Shown piece after piece: positions 39,611-52,300 of a stretch of 64,000 nucleotides of DNA (within the stretch, counting starts at the first letter, position 1; each line of letters begins with the position of its first letter). Location: NCBI GenBank assembly GCA_949358305.1, contig OX442324.1:7847601-7911600 (forward strand), given 5' to 3'. The translations under genes and the position numbers were made by a program. The notes under the pieces were generated by a model. It saw only the letters and a program-made list of their open reading frames with translations, was not told the DNA's origin and made no database searches. Source of the stretch: Strigamia acuminata (taxonomy: Eukaryota; Arthropoda; Chilopoda; Geophilomorpha; Linotaeniidae).

Positions 39611-41004
39611 ATGGCGACCAAGATGAACACTGCGTCGGCGGCGGCAGGCATCGCGCCGCTTGATAAAACGAACTACGAAACGTGGAAAGTGGATATCCAA
39701 CTACTTCTTCAAGAATTGAACCTGTGGGGACTCCACGACGAATCGATAAAAGACCCAGACAAGGAAACGGCGGCGACGGAATTGGCAAAATTCGAAAAGC
39801 GCAAAGCCCGCGCGCGAGGAATTTTGTGCAACAGCGTTGCGACACGGCTGAAACCGTCGTTATTGAAGCTAAATACATCGAAAGAAGTGTGGGACCATTT
39901 AAAAAAACTGCACGAACCCACGTCTGTGGCAAGAAACGCCAAGATCCTAGAAGATTTCTACACGATACGCTGTGGCGACAAGGAAGAGGTTGACACGTTC
40001 ATAACACGCGTGGAATTGGCGGCGGACGAATTAAAATCGATTAAGCAGGAACCTAATGACAAAGTAAAAGCTTATACATTAATAAACAGAATCCGAAAAG
40101 ATTACGAGCACCAAGTGCAGGCCATATACCAGTGGAGCGACGGCGACTTTACATTTGACAAGGTTTCTGCAGCCCTGCTTGCAGAGAGCGCACGACGTCG
40201 ATACACGACGGGAATTAACGTAACATCGACGGAGTCAAGTGCGCTCAGTGTCAGTGCTTCTAATGTGCAACAAGGACAGAAAGCAAGACAACAAAGCAGG
40301 TAAAAACAATTTTTTAAACATTCTGTGTTATAATTGTCATGAGAAGGGACACATTGCTCGAAATTGCCCAACGCCTAATACCAAACAACAGGACAGCACA
40401 CGCGGACGTGGCAAAGGACGAGGACAGTCCCAACGTGGCAAGGGTTTGCGTGGAGCATTTTACGCATCATTTTTGGGGGAATGTGCATTAAAAACAAGTG
40501 AAAGTGTTTGTGATGAGGACGCTTGGTTCGTGGATTCGGGCGCATCGGACCACGTGTGTGGAAAAAGGGAATATTTTCAGAGTTTTAAGCAATTAGCCCC
40601 GACTAGATTACAATTAGGCCAAGGTTCAGCTAGTATTACTGGCTATGGTGCTGTATGCATAGGCACAGAAGCGAATGGAACCACGAACCATGTGGACTTA
40701 ATAAATGTGTATTTTGTTCAGGGTTTTAAGCGCAATTTGATTTCAAGTGGGAAAATCGATCAGGCAGGTTTTAATCAACACATTTACAATGGAGTGTTGA
40801 AGGTTTATTTTAAGAATAGTCAAGAGTGTTTGTTATTAGCGGACCGACAACCTGATGGCCTGTATCGTGTGAGAGGCGCGATTATTAAGAATGATAGTAC
40901 TTCAAATGTCGTTACACTGAATGGCAAAAATTCTGAATTGATTTTGGAGAGGGAGAAACCTGTAAGACGTATTGAGCAATTTCAAAACAAGAGCCCCACT
41001 TATG
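39611..41004 (+). pseudogene. Copia-E gag and protease, frameshifted
   Basis: Starts at ATG 39611 (MATKMNTASAAAGIAPLDK) with the copia gag core NYETWKVDIQLLLQELNLWG and IYQWSDGDFTFDKV. The frame then shifts by +1 near 40270-40300. It continues with the zinc knuckle CYNCHEKGHIARNC, an RGRGKGRGQ basic linker and the protease FVDSGASDHVCG. It is cut at 41004 by Copia-F after SPTY, resumes at 47914 and stops at 47957-47959. The single frameshift lies just upstream of the knuckle. It is probably a mutation, because the remaining copia elements here use one continuous frame. Confidence 0.88.
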
Positions 41005-41469
41005 TGAAGAGCGTATTTGGACCTGTAGCATGCGGAAATAACTTGCAAACCGATTATAAAGTGCGGTTAGTTCGCAACACGCGACCGCCATCTTTATTCA
41101 CCATGAAAGCATAAAATCCAGTGATCTGGGTTGAGGCTATTTGATCTCAACTCAGGTTACAAATCAAAAAGGGAGAATAAATCTATTATTACAATTGAAT
41201 AGATTTATTCTTTACAATGACAAAGTAAAGACTAAAGCAATTGATAAATAATGCCAAACATAACTAAGGAATCGCTGCTTAACAAGCAGACGACGGGACG
41301 CGCGTTATCACATCGACACAGCCAGTTGGAGTACGAAACAAGCGTAGTTTAAAAAGCAGAATCAACTGGCTGACCATTCGTAACAATACATGAAGTAACG
41401 CGCCTATTGTGCCTATTCGGAAATGCACAACAAATATGATTATCGCAAATAATTCATCGCAAACCAACA
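41005..41469 (-). repeat. Copia-F 3' LTR
   Basis: 465 bp. The top strand starts TGAAGAGCGTATTTGG and ends GCAAACCAACA, so the element strand starts TGTTGGTTTGCG. Confidence 0.93.
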
Positions 41470-41486
41470 AATCCCCCTTCGATGAA

Positions 41487-44400
41487 CTACTTTGCCGTTA
41501 CAAAAATATGCTCGCACAATGCATCTAATTTTGCGCGAGATAGCCACTTGGTCATAAGGTCGGCTACGTTAAGGGTTCCCGGGATATGTCTGATTCGAAA
41601 AACACCTTTTTCAAACCAGTCGCGCACGAAATGCAGCTTAACGTCAATATGTTTGTTTGCGCGATTTTCTATGCGATTCTTCGCATATTGGATCGCTGGC
41701 ATTGAATCAGCGTAAACACATGGTATTTCCCGGTTGAGCCCATCCATCATCACATCCGCACCAAATATGCGCTCCAACCAAATTATCTCCTTTACACCAT
41801 CGACCACCGCCAAAAATTCGCTTTCCATAATGGAAAGTGCTGTAATGGTCTGCTTATGGCAGTTCCATGAGATTGGGACACCTCCCAGGTAGATGATGTG
41901 CCCACCAAAGCTTCGGCGTTTGTCTTGGTCCAATGCGAAGGACGCATCCGTATAAACGGTCAAATTTTCGCTTTGGCAGTTTCCCAAGTTGATAGAGAAA
42001 TTTGGTGTGTTCCCTAAGTACCGCAAGATTTGGAGCAGCATGTTCACGTGTCGAGTCGAGTGAGTCTCGTTGTATTGAGACAACACTATCACCGAAAACA
42101 AAATATCGGGTCTTGTACGACTTGCGAACTGCCAACGAGAGACCGATACGGAAAACTCGAATTGACACGTTCCCCAGTCTGAACCTTTTGGATCATGGTG
42201 CCCGGGGTGCCAGGCACTCTAACTCGATGACAAGAGTCGATCCCATATTGCTTACACAACTTCGCGATATAAGCGCGTTGATGAATAAAGATATTCTCCC
42301 CGTCCCTACAAAACTCTATTCCTAACAAAAGGGTGACGGGGCCCAAATTGACAATCTCAAATGATTGTTGAATTCAATCCAAAACGCACTCCTCTGCTAT
42401 GTTGTCTTTTGAAAACAATACTATGTCATCGACATAGAAAATAAGTATAGCGTCGGAACCCAAGCTATACACGCAATTGAGACCCAAGACCGGTTCAAAT
42501 CCAATTTCAATCAGTTGGTCGTGGAGTCGCTGGTACCACATACAACCAGACTGATGAAGCCCGTAAAGAGACTTTCTCAGTTCCCAACATTTGTGTTGGT
42601 TTTCAGATGTTCGATATCCTTTTGGAATATGGATATATTGCACTTTGTCGAGGTCCCCATATAAATATGCGGCCTTAATATCGAGGTGTACGTCACGCCA
42701 GCCCCTCAGTACCACTAAGACACAGAAGAACATCATGACTAACACGAAATTGACTACTGGGGAAAATACCTCAGTAAAGTCAATGCCTGGCTTCTGCTTA
42801 AAGCCCTGTGCAACAAGACGAGCACGATATCTTCTAATCGTACCCGTGTGATCTCTTTTTAACTTGTAAATCCATTTTGATCCCAATAAGGTTTTGTCTT
42901 TCACCTGGTCTTTATCGACCTCGACATAAACCTCGCGCTCTTTGAAGATGTTTATTTCGTCTTCCATCGCGTTTTCCCAATCTGGTTTGCTGGCGCCTTT
43001 GACCGCTTCTTCGTACGTGTCCGGCTCGACAGAGCAGCAACCAGCAAAACCGATAGTCACATCTTTGAAATTAAACAAGTCTGATCTATATTCGTATCCC
43101 TCGGCTTTGCACCAACGGACAACCTCAACACGGCTGCGGAGCTTCTCGTGCTTTGGTGTAATATACCAAACATCAACTTTCCCAGCTGTTGCCCCGCTTT
43201 GACGTACAGTCTGCCGTCTTTGCCACAAAGTCATATCCAACGGCAATAACTCGCTAGTCGAAGTCGTGCGTTCGCCAGTGCCCTTTCCTTTTCTAGGCGG
43301 GTTACGGCGAGGGACTGTGGGTGACAATTGAGGTGATAATTGGGGACTTGCATCCGGATCTTCAACTTCCTCAATTCCCTCTTCGTCAATTTCCTCGTCG
43401 TCATCGGGATAAAGATTGAAGAAATCCCTATCATCCCCCTTCGCCCCACCGATTTCATCAAAATTTAAGCCATGTATATCTCCAATGATGTATTGCATGG
43501 CATCTACATAGTCGGGTCCCCCATATGGTCTGGCCTGGACGGGTCTCTCCACGAGTTTTTCAACCACTTTGACCTCTTCTTCAGGGATAGGTTCGCTATG
43601 AACACTGTCCGTGTCAGAGTCATTGCAAGACTCCTCGCCTGATAAATCTGAATCGTCAGTGGCAGGTGATGGGCCAGATTGGGGATTCTTAAGATTCTCG
43701 TACCAGAAATTCTGTTCCAAAATTTTAACGTGTTTTGAGAGAAAAACTTGGTTTTTGTTCGGATCCCAAATCCGATAACCACGGGTGGAAGAGGCATATC
43801 CAACTAAGGCCCCCGCCCATGCTCTCTCTTGTAACTTCCCAGCCCTTGTCTGCGAAGGGACATGCACATAAGTCAAAGTACCAATGCATTTGACATGTCG
43901 TAGGGATAATTTCTTGTTGAAAAATACATTATAAGGTGTTCTCCCACCCAATCCCGCATGTGGAAACCGATTCTTTAAATAAACGACAGAAACTGCGAGT
44001 TCTGCCCACAGGGATGAGGGAAGACTATTTTCAATCATCAAAGCTCTGATTCCACCAAGAATAGTCCGGTTCGTTCTTTCAGCGACTGAGTTCATCTCAG
44101 GGCTGTATGCGTTTGTTCGCATACACTTCAGTCCAATGCTACTGGCATATTCATCCCATTGTTTGGACACAAATTCCCCTCCATTGTCAGTTTTAATCGA
44201 CTTGACTTTCCTAGAAGTCGTTCTTTCAATTTCGGTTAACCACTTCTTAAAATGGTCCAAAACTTCGCTCTTTTTCTTCATAATCACGATCCACATCAAT
44301 CGTGAGAAGTCATCGACCATAATGAGATAGTAGAACGCCCCACCTATGCTCTTAACCGGTGAAGGGCCCCACACGTCTAAATGAACAATTTCTAAAATCC

Positions 44401-46330
44401 CTTTGGTCATAATGTTAGGAATGGGTGGAAAGCTGGCACGTGTGCTTTTTGCCCTCGAACAAGCATCACAACTCGACAATTCCGTGTTGGACAACTTCAA
44501 ACCAAACACTTCAGTAGATTTGTTTAACAATGCAATTCCCTTTGCATTAAGGTGTCCCATACGAGAGTGCCAGATGTCCATCGTTTGAGGTTTGTCTGGT
44601 TTAATGGAAGCATTCTTTCCATTTACAACCCCATTACCATTTGTTAAATTGTTTTGCACAATTGTTTTCAAAATTTTCGCATTCTTGGGCTTATTGCCCT
44701 TGCTGGCCACTAAGCTTGACTGTGTGTTGTTCAAAACACTCGATTGTTGATTCGAAATTTCCATACTCGCATTGTTTGCAACGATCGCTGGCGCATTATT
44801 CGCAGTTTTCGCTAGCCCCTTAATTGCAGGTACAGGTTTCCCTGATTTACTCAAATTTTGGGTTAATGCAGTCTTAAAATTTAAATGGGTTAGCACAGAA
44901 TCAACAATTTCTTCACCCTTTAAAGGTGGACTAGGTGCCACTGTTGCACTCTGTTGCGCAGATAATGCAACAGTGTTTACAAAATTCTTAGTATTAATCC
45001 GACAATTGACCTTGTACATTCTATCACTTGTACGTGTCGCAGTGATAGAAGGGTCGTTAATGTTCTGATCATAAATGAACATTTTCCCATTTTTGACCAT
45101 TGTCGTAGCCCCAGCTTCGTCCGTGCGACCTAAAGAAATCAAATTCTTTTTGAAGTTAAGTGCGTAGTAAACGTTTTTCAACGTTAGTTCACGTGTCTGT
45201 TGTCCATTAATCGATATCAATGTCACATTTCCAATGCCTTCGATTTTCGACTTTCCGTCGCCCTGTTGCACAGAATAACCAGTCAATGGTTTGAAGTCCG
45301 AAAACCAGGTTTTGTTGAATGAAAAATGGTCCGTCGCTCCTGTGTCGACGTACCATTGCGAATCGTAATTCGCATGTGACAACAATGATACTACAACAGG
45401 GGGTTGCTCTTGACAAATCGCCGCGGAGAAGTAAGACACCGGGGAACTGCTGAAAATGTCCATTTGCGTGGCATTGGCCGTCTGCTGGCTCTTCCCACGA
45501 CTCTTCCCTCGTTGACTGCCCCTGCTGAACTGTCCTGTCGGGTTTCCCCTCGTAGCACCTTGTTGCTGTTTAGGAGGAGAAGGGCATTCCCGGGCAAAGT
45601 GGTTCGTTCCACCACAGTTAAAACAGACACGTGGAGAACTGGGGACATTTCCACCCCGGCCACGTTGCCACCTGCCCTTGGTGAAATAGGCACCCGTATT
45701 CTCAATTGTGCCCAATGAAACACCAAATTCATCCGTTTGCTCGTAAAGGCGATTATATTCGCCTAATAAACGTTCTTTGACGGTCTTCGAGGTGAAGTCT
45801 GAGTCTCCCCAGTGGTAGACCGTCTGCTTGACTGTCTCGTATTGTTGTGGCAGCAGATCCAGGTACTGGAAGGCCAGGAATTCGTCGGAAATGTCTATTT
45901 TGACGTCTTTCAATTCCAGCGCCTTCCTGTCGACTCTGGCTAGGAAAACCATCATTTCCTCTTGCTCATGGAGTTTCAACATGAGAAATTTGCGACGAAG
46001 TCGGGCTTTGCGTGCCCTGGTAGTAGGCTGGTAAGCAGCTTTGAGCGCTTCCCAAACCTCTTTGGCCCCTTCGTGTGCCACAGCCACTACCTGTTGGGCT
46101 TTTCCACAAGCCAGACAAATGGTGGAGCGCGCTTTCTCCTCGCGCTTGTCAAACTCCCTGATTTCTTTCGCAGAAGCCGTGGCTGGCAAGGGCTTCTCCT
46201 TGCCAGTCACGTGGCCCCAAACTCCATATGATTGCAAATGGAGTTGGATTTGAACACTCCACGTCGAATAGTTCGTTCCATTCAATTTTTCGACGTCCTT
46301 ATAGTCGTCTCGGCGATCCCAACTTGCCAT
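41487..46330 (-). pseudogene. Copia-F Gag-Pol, two lesions in RT
   Basis: Starts at ATG 46330-46328 (MASWDRRDDYKDVEKLNGTNY). Gag core, then the zinc knuckle CFNCGGTNHFAREC (about residues 236-249), protease YVDTGATDHF, GAG-pre-integrase MDIWHSRMGHLNAKG, integrase core (IVHLDVWGPSPVKS, IKTDNGGEF) and RT with HLDIKAAYLYGDLDKV and FYVDDIVLFS. TGA at 42374-42376 is nonsense soon after YVDD. A deletion of about 7 nt near 42115-42125, in the FPYRSLVGS segment, shifts the frame. RNase H follows in the new frame (VYTDASFALD, IMESEFLAV, ANKHIDVKLHFV, NVADLMTKWL) to the stop at 41487. All domains are present, so the element was recently functional. Confidence 0.93.
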
Positions 46331-47432
46331 GTTGAGAAAATTCGACGAAAAACGACGCACAAATCACTAAATCACAAAATTTCCGAAGAAAAACACAAAT
46401 ATTCACAATACACGTGAATATGCCGCACGGAGAAGCAATTTGCCCCCAAAAATTGAAGGCGAAAGAAAATACAGTACTTCCCAAGGGGGATCTCAGTAAG
46501 TGAGATCGAGACTCGAATTTGGCAACCCTGCTAGCTTCCGACCGCCAACCTGGTGGCGCGGGACGGCTAACTTGTGCCACGGGTAAGCCCAGATCGAAAT
46601 AAGACTGTACGTGAGCGACTGCTCAAAGGGTACAGAATAATCTAAGTGGCCCAACACAAAAACCTTAACAAAGTTTCACGAGAAATATCAACTAAAACAC
46701 ACTTTTTGATGTTAAGTTGGCCAATTACGGGATCCTCACGTCGTAATTGGTTCCCACGTTGCATTAAACGTCGGCTTCACGTTGTCTTCGCACGGAACTG
46801 GGGCTGACGTGCAATCCGCGTACACACATCCGTGTAAGCGCGGAGAAAATCGACGTAGCGCCCGTCTGCGCCTTCGTACTCGCTTTCCTGGTGCGAGATA
46901 CGGAAACAATCGCCGACACACACGCTTATCGTGTGCAGGACTTCTCGGTGAGTCTGTTCGTGTCGAAACGCTGATTTTTCGTCTTTCTTCGACGAAAAAT
47001 GGCCGCCGTTGTGAAATCGTCGATTCCCGATGATTTCCGTGTCGATTTCACGGCAAAACGATCCGAAATTCAACGTCGTTTCGACGTATTTCCTCGTCGA
47101 ATCGATACGAGCGTGTATCAGCTCGTATACACGTATAGCGTGGGGCTTCACCGTCGTACGCGATGAAAATCCCAAAACAAAAATGGCGCCGCCGGAGAAA
47201 ATCCGTTATATCGGCAAAAACAGTTCAAATTATTCGAAAATAAACGTTCCTTACACCGTTGGAATCCTATTCCTTCGTAGAATCGTCCGCACACGTAATC
47301 CGGACGTTTGCAGCCCCGAAAATTCGTTTTCACGACGAATTGGGCGGGCGCGCACTTCGCGACTTCTTGGAGTCGAAAAATGTCCGTTTTCTCTTCAATT
47401 CTTCTAAAATTGGCCGGCGCTGGTCGTCGCCG
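46331..47432 (-). other. Copia-F 5' leader
   Basis: About 1.1 kb of non-coding leader between the primer site and gag ATG. It is rich in TCG and CGAAA motifs like the Copia-B and Copia-D leaders. No gene is supported. Confidence 0.6.
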
Positions 47433-47446
47433 ATCCTCTGCTACCA
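47433..47446 (-). other. Copia-F primer-binding site (iMet 3' end)
   Basis: On the element strand TGGTAGCAGAGGAT matches the initiator tRNA-Met 3' complement for 14 nt, then diverges. It lies 2 bp inside the LTR. Confidence 0.78.
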
Positions 47447-47448
47447 TT

Positions 47449-47913
47449 TGAAGAGCGTATTTGGACCTGTAGCATGCGGAAATAACTTGCAAACCGATTA
47501 TAAAGTGCGGTTAGTTTGCAACACGCGACCGCCATCTTTATTCACCATGAAAGCATAAAAACCAGTGATCTGGGTTGAGGCTATTTGATCTCAACTCAGG
47601 TTACAAATCAAAAAGGGAGAATAAATCTATTATTACAATTGAATAGATTTATTCTTTACAATGACAAAGTAAAGACTAAAGCAATTGATAAATAATGCCA
47701 AACATAACTAAGGAATCGCTGCTTAACAAGCAGACGACGGGACGCGCATTATCACATCGACACAGCCAGTTGGAGTACGAAACAAGCGTAGTTTAAAAAG
47801 CAGAATCAACTGGCTGACCATTCGTAACAATACATGAAGTAACGCGCCTATTGTGCCTATTCGGAAATGCACAACAAATATGATTATCGCAAATAATTCA
47901 TCGCAAACCAACA
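47449..47913 (-). repeat. Copia-F 5' LTR
   Basis: Partner of 41005-41469. Differences noticed are TTCGCAA/TTTGCAA, AAATCCAG/AAACCAG-type and GCGCGTT/GCGCATT. Confidence 0.93.
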
Positions 47914-47959
47914 TTATGCAGAAGTCATAAGCCAAGCACCCATTTTGAATTTTGAATAG

Positions 47960-48609
47960 AAATCAAAAAAGTCACTAATTCAAGAGACAATATAATAATT
48001 TCGTTTTCCAAAACTGGAATAATTGACAAGTCTAAATGACTCGGTAATTGAATTTTCCCTCAAATTTTCCGTCGAATTTTTCACTCGCCTTGACCTGCGC
48101 GCTCACGTGCGCGCTCGACCTGCACCCACCTGCGCCCCTCACTTTTAATTTAATTTTTTAACTTTGGTTATTAAATTTTAGTAATATCTTTGGTTTATTT
48201 TTTGTATTTTTAATATTGTTTACTATTGGCTGGAATTAGGTTTTGCTTTTGTGATAATTTCTGAATTTTGAAGTGTTTTATTACATAACTTGATCAAAAC
48301 TGCCGGTAAATTTCATATTTATTATTCAGTTTTAAAGATAATGATGTGATGATAATATGCATCTTTCCAAGTCCCATCGAATCCCCTCCGAATCCCATCC
48401 GAATCCCCAGAATCTATCCGAATCCTACGAATCCCATCCGTATAAAAAAAACAGAAACAAGTATTATCCTATAATATTCACAGCATTGTATCAGAACGTT
48501 TATTAGCAATATCAAAAAGAAAAAACAACACATTATATTTTTAATATTGTCGATCTAAACAAACTTAGTTTATTTAGCAGCTACAGAACATTTTTAATTT
48601 TATTATTAG
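47960..48609. other. AT-rich spacer with a short GAATCCC-type repeat
   Basis: No gene is seen. At about 48367-48440 a degenerate tandem repeat of GAATCCCATCC-like units occurs. The last five bases, ATTAG, are the BEL2 target duplication. This was probably contiguous with the ICMT downstream region before BEL2 inserted. Confidence 0.6.
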
Positions 48610-49293
48610 TGTGAAAATCGGGTGATTTTACAGGTTAAATGAACTGTTATTTAAATTACTAATTGTGTTTCATTATGATATTTTAGTTTGCCATTTTATA
48701 TTTCATTATATTGCTTTAAATTGTTGATTTGTGTGAATTTGATGTTGCTACTTTTACATTAATGTTTGTTAATTGCAATTGATTGAGTAATTTGTTATTG
48801 TAATTTTTATTCATAGTTGTAGTTTTATTTGCATTTTTATAACCCTTTATATATAGTTTAAATGATTGTCTATTTTTAGTGAATTTGGTATTTTTATTAC
48901 ATTTCTCATTTTTGTACTTCCTAATATTGCATTTGTTGTTGTAAATTTATATTGATGTCTTATTTGAGTGTATTGATCTGTTCCAGTTTTGACTGAGGTT
49001 TTTACCCCCACGTTAATCTCTTAATTGGTGGGGTTTTTCCTAACCTGTGAGCACGACTTTCATTGGTGCTCTGAACGTGTCATTCACATTCCTTTACCCA
49101 TTTCCCATTGTATTGAAATAGAATAAACTTTAGTGTACTTTTTACCTCTAAAACGTGTGGTCGTGTCTCTTCTTCACTCCGACGCCATTTGCAATTTTCA
49201 TCAAAACCCTCAAGTAACTACATCCATTTGTATCCAGGACTTTGGAAATTTATTGCTAAGTTTGTACTACATTTATCTTGTGCAAATTTAACA
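48610..49293 (+). repeat. BEL2 5' LTR
   Basis: 684 bp, TGTGAAAATCGGG...AAATTTAACA. AATAAA occurs near 49123. It contains a TTACCCCCACG...GGTGGGG hairpin-like segment (about 49005-49035), possibly at the RNA 3' end. Confidence 0.94.
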
Positions 49294-49294
49294 T

Positions 49295-49312
49295 TGGTGC
49301 CGAAACCCGGGA
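49295..49312 (+). other. BEL2 primer-binding site (tRNA-Phe)
   Basis: TGGTGCCGAAACCCGGGA, identical to the BEL1 site and to the complement of the tRNA-Phe 3' end. It lies 1 bp inside the LTR. Confidence 0.9.
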
Positions 49313-49348
49313 GCTACTTAATTTCCCATCTAATCCAATTTATTCAAA

Positions 49349-52300
49349 ATGGTGAGAAGCTTCGAGTTGAAGAACAGAGCCTTCCAGGCCGCCATGTTGG
49401 TCACCGACACACTGGTAACCACGGTTACTACCGCGCTGAACGGGCGAGCTGCGATTCCGCAAGCCACAATCGAATTATGGCTGCAACAGCTCGACCAAAA
49501 GCAGAAACGAGCGCAACTGTCATTTGACGCCACCCTGGACTTAGCAAAAAGCGACCAGGAAATCGACGACACCGTGCAGGCACTCGACGCACTGGAGGAC
49601 CGTTTGGCAGCATCAAGAGCAAGTTTGAACAGGTATAATCAAATAAATTATCCACCCGTTCCGCCCCAGAATTTACGACCGAGCGCGGACGCTCAACCGG
49701 CGGCGAACATCGACGCACTTGCGGCGGCCATTACCGCAGCAGTGACGGCAGCGACGCCACGTGTAACACCGACGAATGGACACACGTACATCAAACGTAA
49801 ACCGCTGGAAATACCCAAATTCGACGGGCGTAAACCAGAGGAGTGGGGAGGATTCTGGAAAACATTTTCCATCCAAGTTGGCGACGACGAACAACTGGAT
49901 GCGACACATAAACTGTTACATTTACGAACATATTTGGTTGGAGAGGCGTTGGATGACATCAAGGCGTTGGAGATTACAGCTGGCAATTATATTATCGCGA
50001 TTACGCGCCTACAGAAAAAATATGGCGACAAGATCGTTCTTGAGAATAAATATTTGTCAAATTTAATCAACCTACCTTTAGTCAACAGCGACCGAGACAG
50101 GATTGGACTCCAGAAGCTGCACAGACACGTGGAGATCAACATCGAAAATTTGGCGAACATCGAGGTGCCCCTAGCAGAAATTCAGCGTACCATTTTTCCT
50201 GTACTGTCGTCTGCTGTACCGCGCAGCATCATCATGGAATATGACAAGGACTGCGACGGGGAGAGATCGATAACGAGATTGATGGACTGGTTAAGCAATT
50301 ACCTCGCCAAACACGCCAAATACGACATGTTGAAAACTCAAACAAAGCCTGATGCGACGACAAACAAATCGTCACCCACAGATAACAATCACAACAATAA
50401 AGGGAAATTTAAACGAAAAGAAAAGGAGCCTCGATCTGGATCAGCGTCACAATTGTCGGTAATAATAATAAAATGCCAATTTTGTGACTCCACAGAACAC
50501 AACCGAAAACGATGTCCACTCTCGATGGAAGAGAGACGCAAAAAACTGCAAAAGAAGGGAATCTGCCTGCGATGCTTGGGAAAGGTGCCCCATAAAACAG
50601 AGGACTGCAGGACCCGAATGAAATGTTACAGTTGTGAAGGGACACATCACACCCACATATGCGACACTCCAAAACCTACGGAAGTCACCGAGGAGATCGT
50701 CCATTCCAACTCAGTGGTCACCACTTGCCCAGCCAAGTCCGAATTTTTGATGGTGCAGATGGTAAAAATGGCCGGACCAAAACTGTCAACGTTGGGAGTG
50801 TGTTACATTGATGGAGGAGCTCAGCGCACCTTCATACGGTCCGAATTGGTAAAAAAATTGAACTTAAAAATTCTAGGAACAGAGACAATCAATTTGGCTG
50901 TGTTTGGACAAGAGCCGAGGTCGGAAATACGCAACAGAGTCGAATTAGTCCTCAGCCCCGCCAATTCGAAGTCACCAACTGTCACGATCGAGGCCATTGA
51001 GACTGCACACGTCACATCCACGCCCGGAGAGCAACCAAATGGACAACTTAGAGCAGAGTTGCAACGAAGAAAAATCGAGGTGGCCTGTAAACAAGTGGCG
51101 TTGCATTCAAAAGAAGTGGATTTGCTGATTGGAGTGGATCATTACTGGCGTGTAATGACAGGTCAAACTGAATATTTAGAAGAAAATCTAATTGCAGTGA
51201 AAACGAAATTTGGCTGGACCTTACATGGACAGACCACAAATGGAACAAGAGTTATTGCTGCACCGGTAAGAATAAACAAAATTACACTTACCCCATCGAC
51301 AGATGACCTTTTGCGCCGGATGTGGGAACTGGAACCGATTGGAGTACGCCACGAGTCCGTCGAGAACAACGACGACGCTGAAACGTTACAAAAATTTGAG
51401 AAAACCATCAAATGGACGGGTTCGAAATATTCCGTGGAACTGCCGTGGATAGTGGACACCAACCAGTTGGATGACAACTACAGAGGAGCTGAACAACGCA
51501 TCATGTCGCTAATTCGTCGTTTTTGAAAGCAGCCAAACCTTTACTTGGAATACAAGAAAGTCATTGATGAGCAGTTGAAAATGGGCATTGTTGAAGAAAT
51601 ACCGAACCAAACTTCAACAGGACCAGTCTACTACATGCCTCACAGTCCAGTGATCAAAGAGGAACGCGTCACCACAAAATTACGAGTCGTATTTGATGCA
51701 TCATCACATCGAAAGGGCTATCTTTCCTTGAACGATTGCCTATCAAAAGGTATAAACTTTCTACCTTCACTGATATTTATATTGCTAGGATTTCGTCTCG
51801 GGAGAGTGGCAATGATAGGTGACATCAAAAAGGCGTTTCACATGATTGAAATCGCTTTAAAGGACCGCGACGCAACAAGATTTTTCTGGATCGATGAGTG
51901 CTGGGACGGCATAGGAAAGGCATTGTTGAAAGTACTGCGCCAGACTCGAGTGTTATTTGGCGCTACACCAAGCCCATTCTTGCTGAGTGCAACAATCCGA
52001 CATCATCTGCGCAAATACGAGAAGAAATATCCCGAGACTGTAAAGTTGTTGTTGCGATGTCTATATGTGGACGACTTCATCTCATCACTCAAAGCCGTCG
52101 CTGAAGCACTGGTAACATTTCGCCAGTCTAACCTGATTTTTGCAGCAGCCGGCATGGAACTCGCCAAGTGGCAAACCAATTCACCAGAACTGAGAGCCAA
52201 ATTTCGCGAAGAATGCCCCTCTGACACGCTGCTGACGTCGGATGAAGAAACCAAAGTGCTGGGAATCAAATGGAATCCAAACTCAGACGAATTGGGACTG

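Larger units (their letters stand above)
41005..47913 (-). mobile_element. Copia-F, full-length Ty1/copia element, mutated
   Basis: Minus-strand element with 465-bp LTRs (41005-41469 and 47449-47913; I noticed three differences), TSD TTATG (41000-41004 and 47914-47918), a purine tract (complement of 41470-41479), an iMet-type primer site and a nearly full polyprotein broken by one nonsense codon and one small deletion. It is nested in Copia-E. Confidence 0.94.
38157..47959 (+). mobile_element. Copia-E, 3'-truncated Ty1/copia element
   Basis: A plus-strand copia element with a 5' LTR, an iMet primer site, gag and protease, but no integrase, RT or 3' LTR. Its 5' LTR contains two MITEs and its coding region is split by Copia-F (41005-47913). 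The coding sequence resumes for about 45 bp after Copia-F and ends at TAG 47957-47959, after which no copia homology is seen. The left boundary is set by TGTCGGAAT following GTTAT. No TSD can be tested. Confidence 0.8.

Noticed and set aside
40295-40320. Intron at the Copia-E gag frame change (AG|GTAAAA)
   Set aside because: There is no acceptor in reach that restores frame before the knuckle, and homology is continuous, so a single-base frameshift is simpler.
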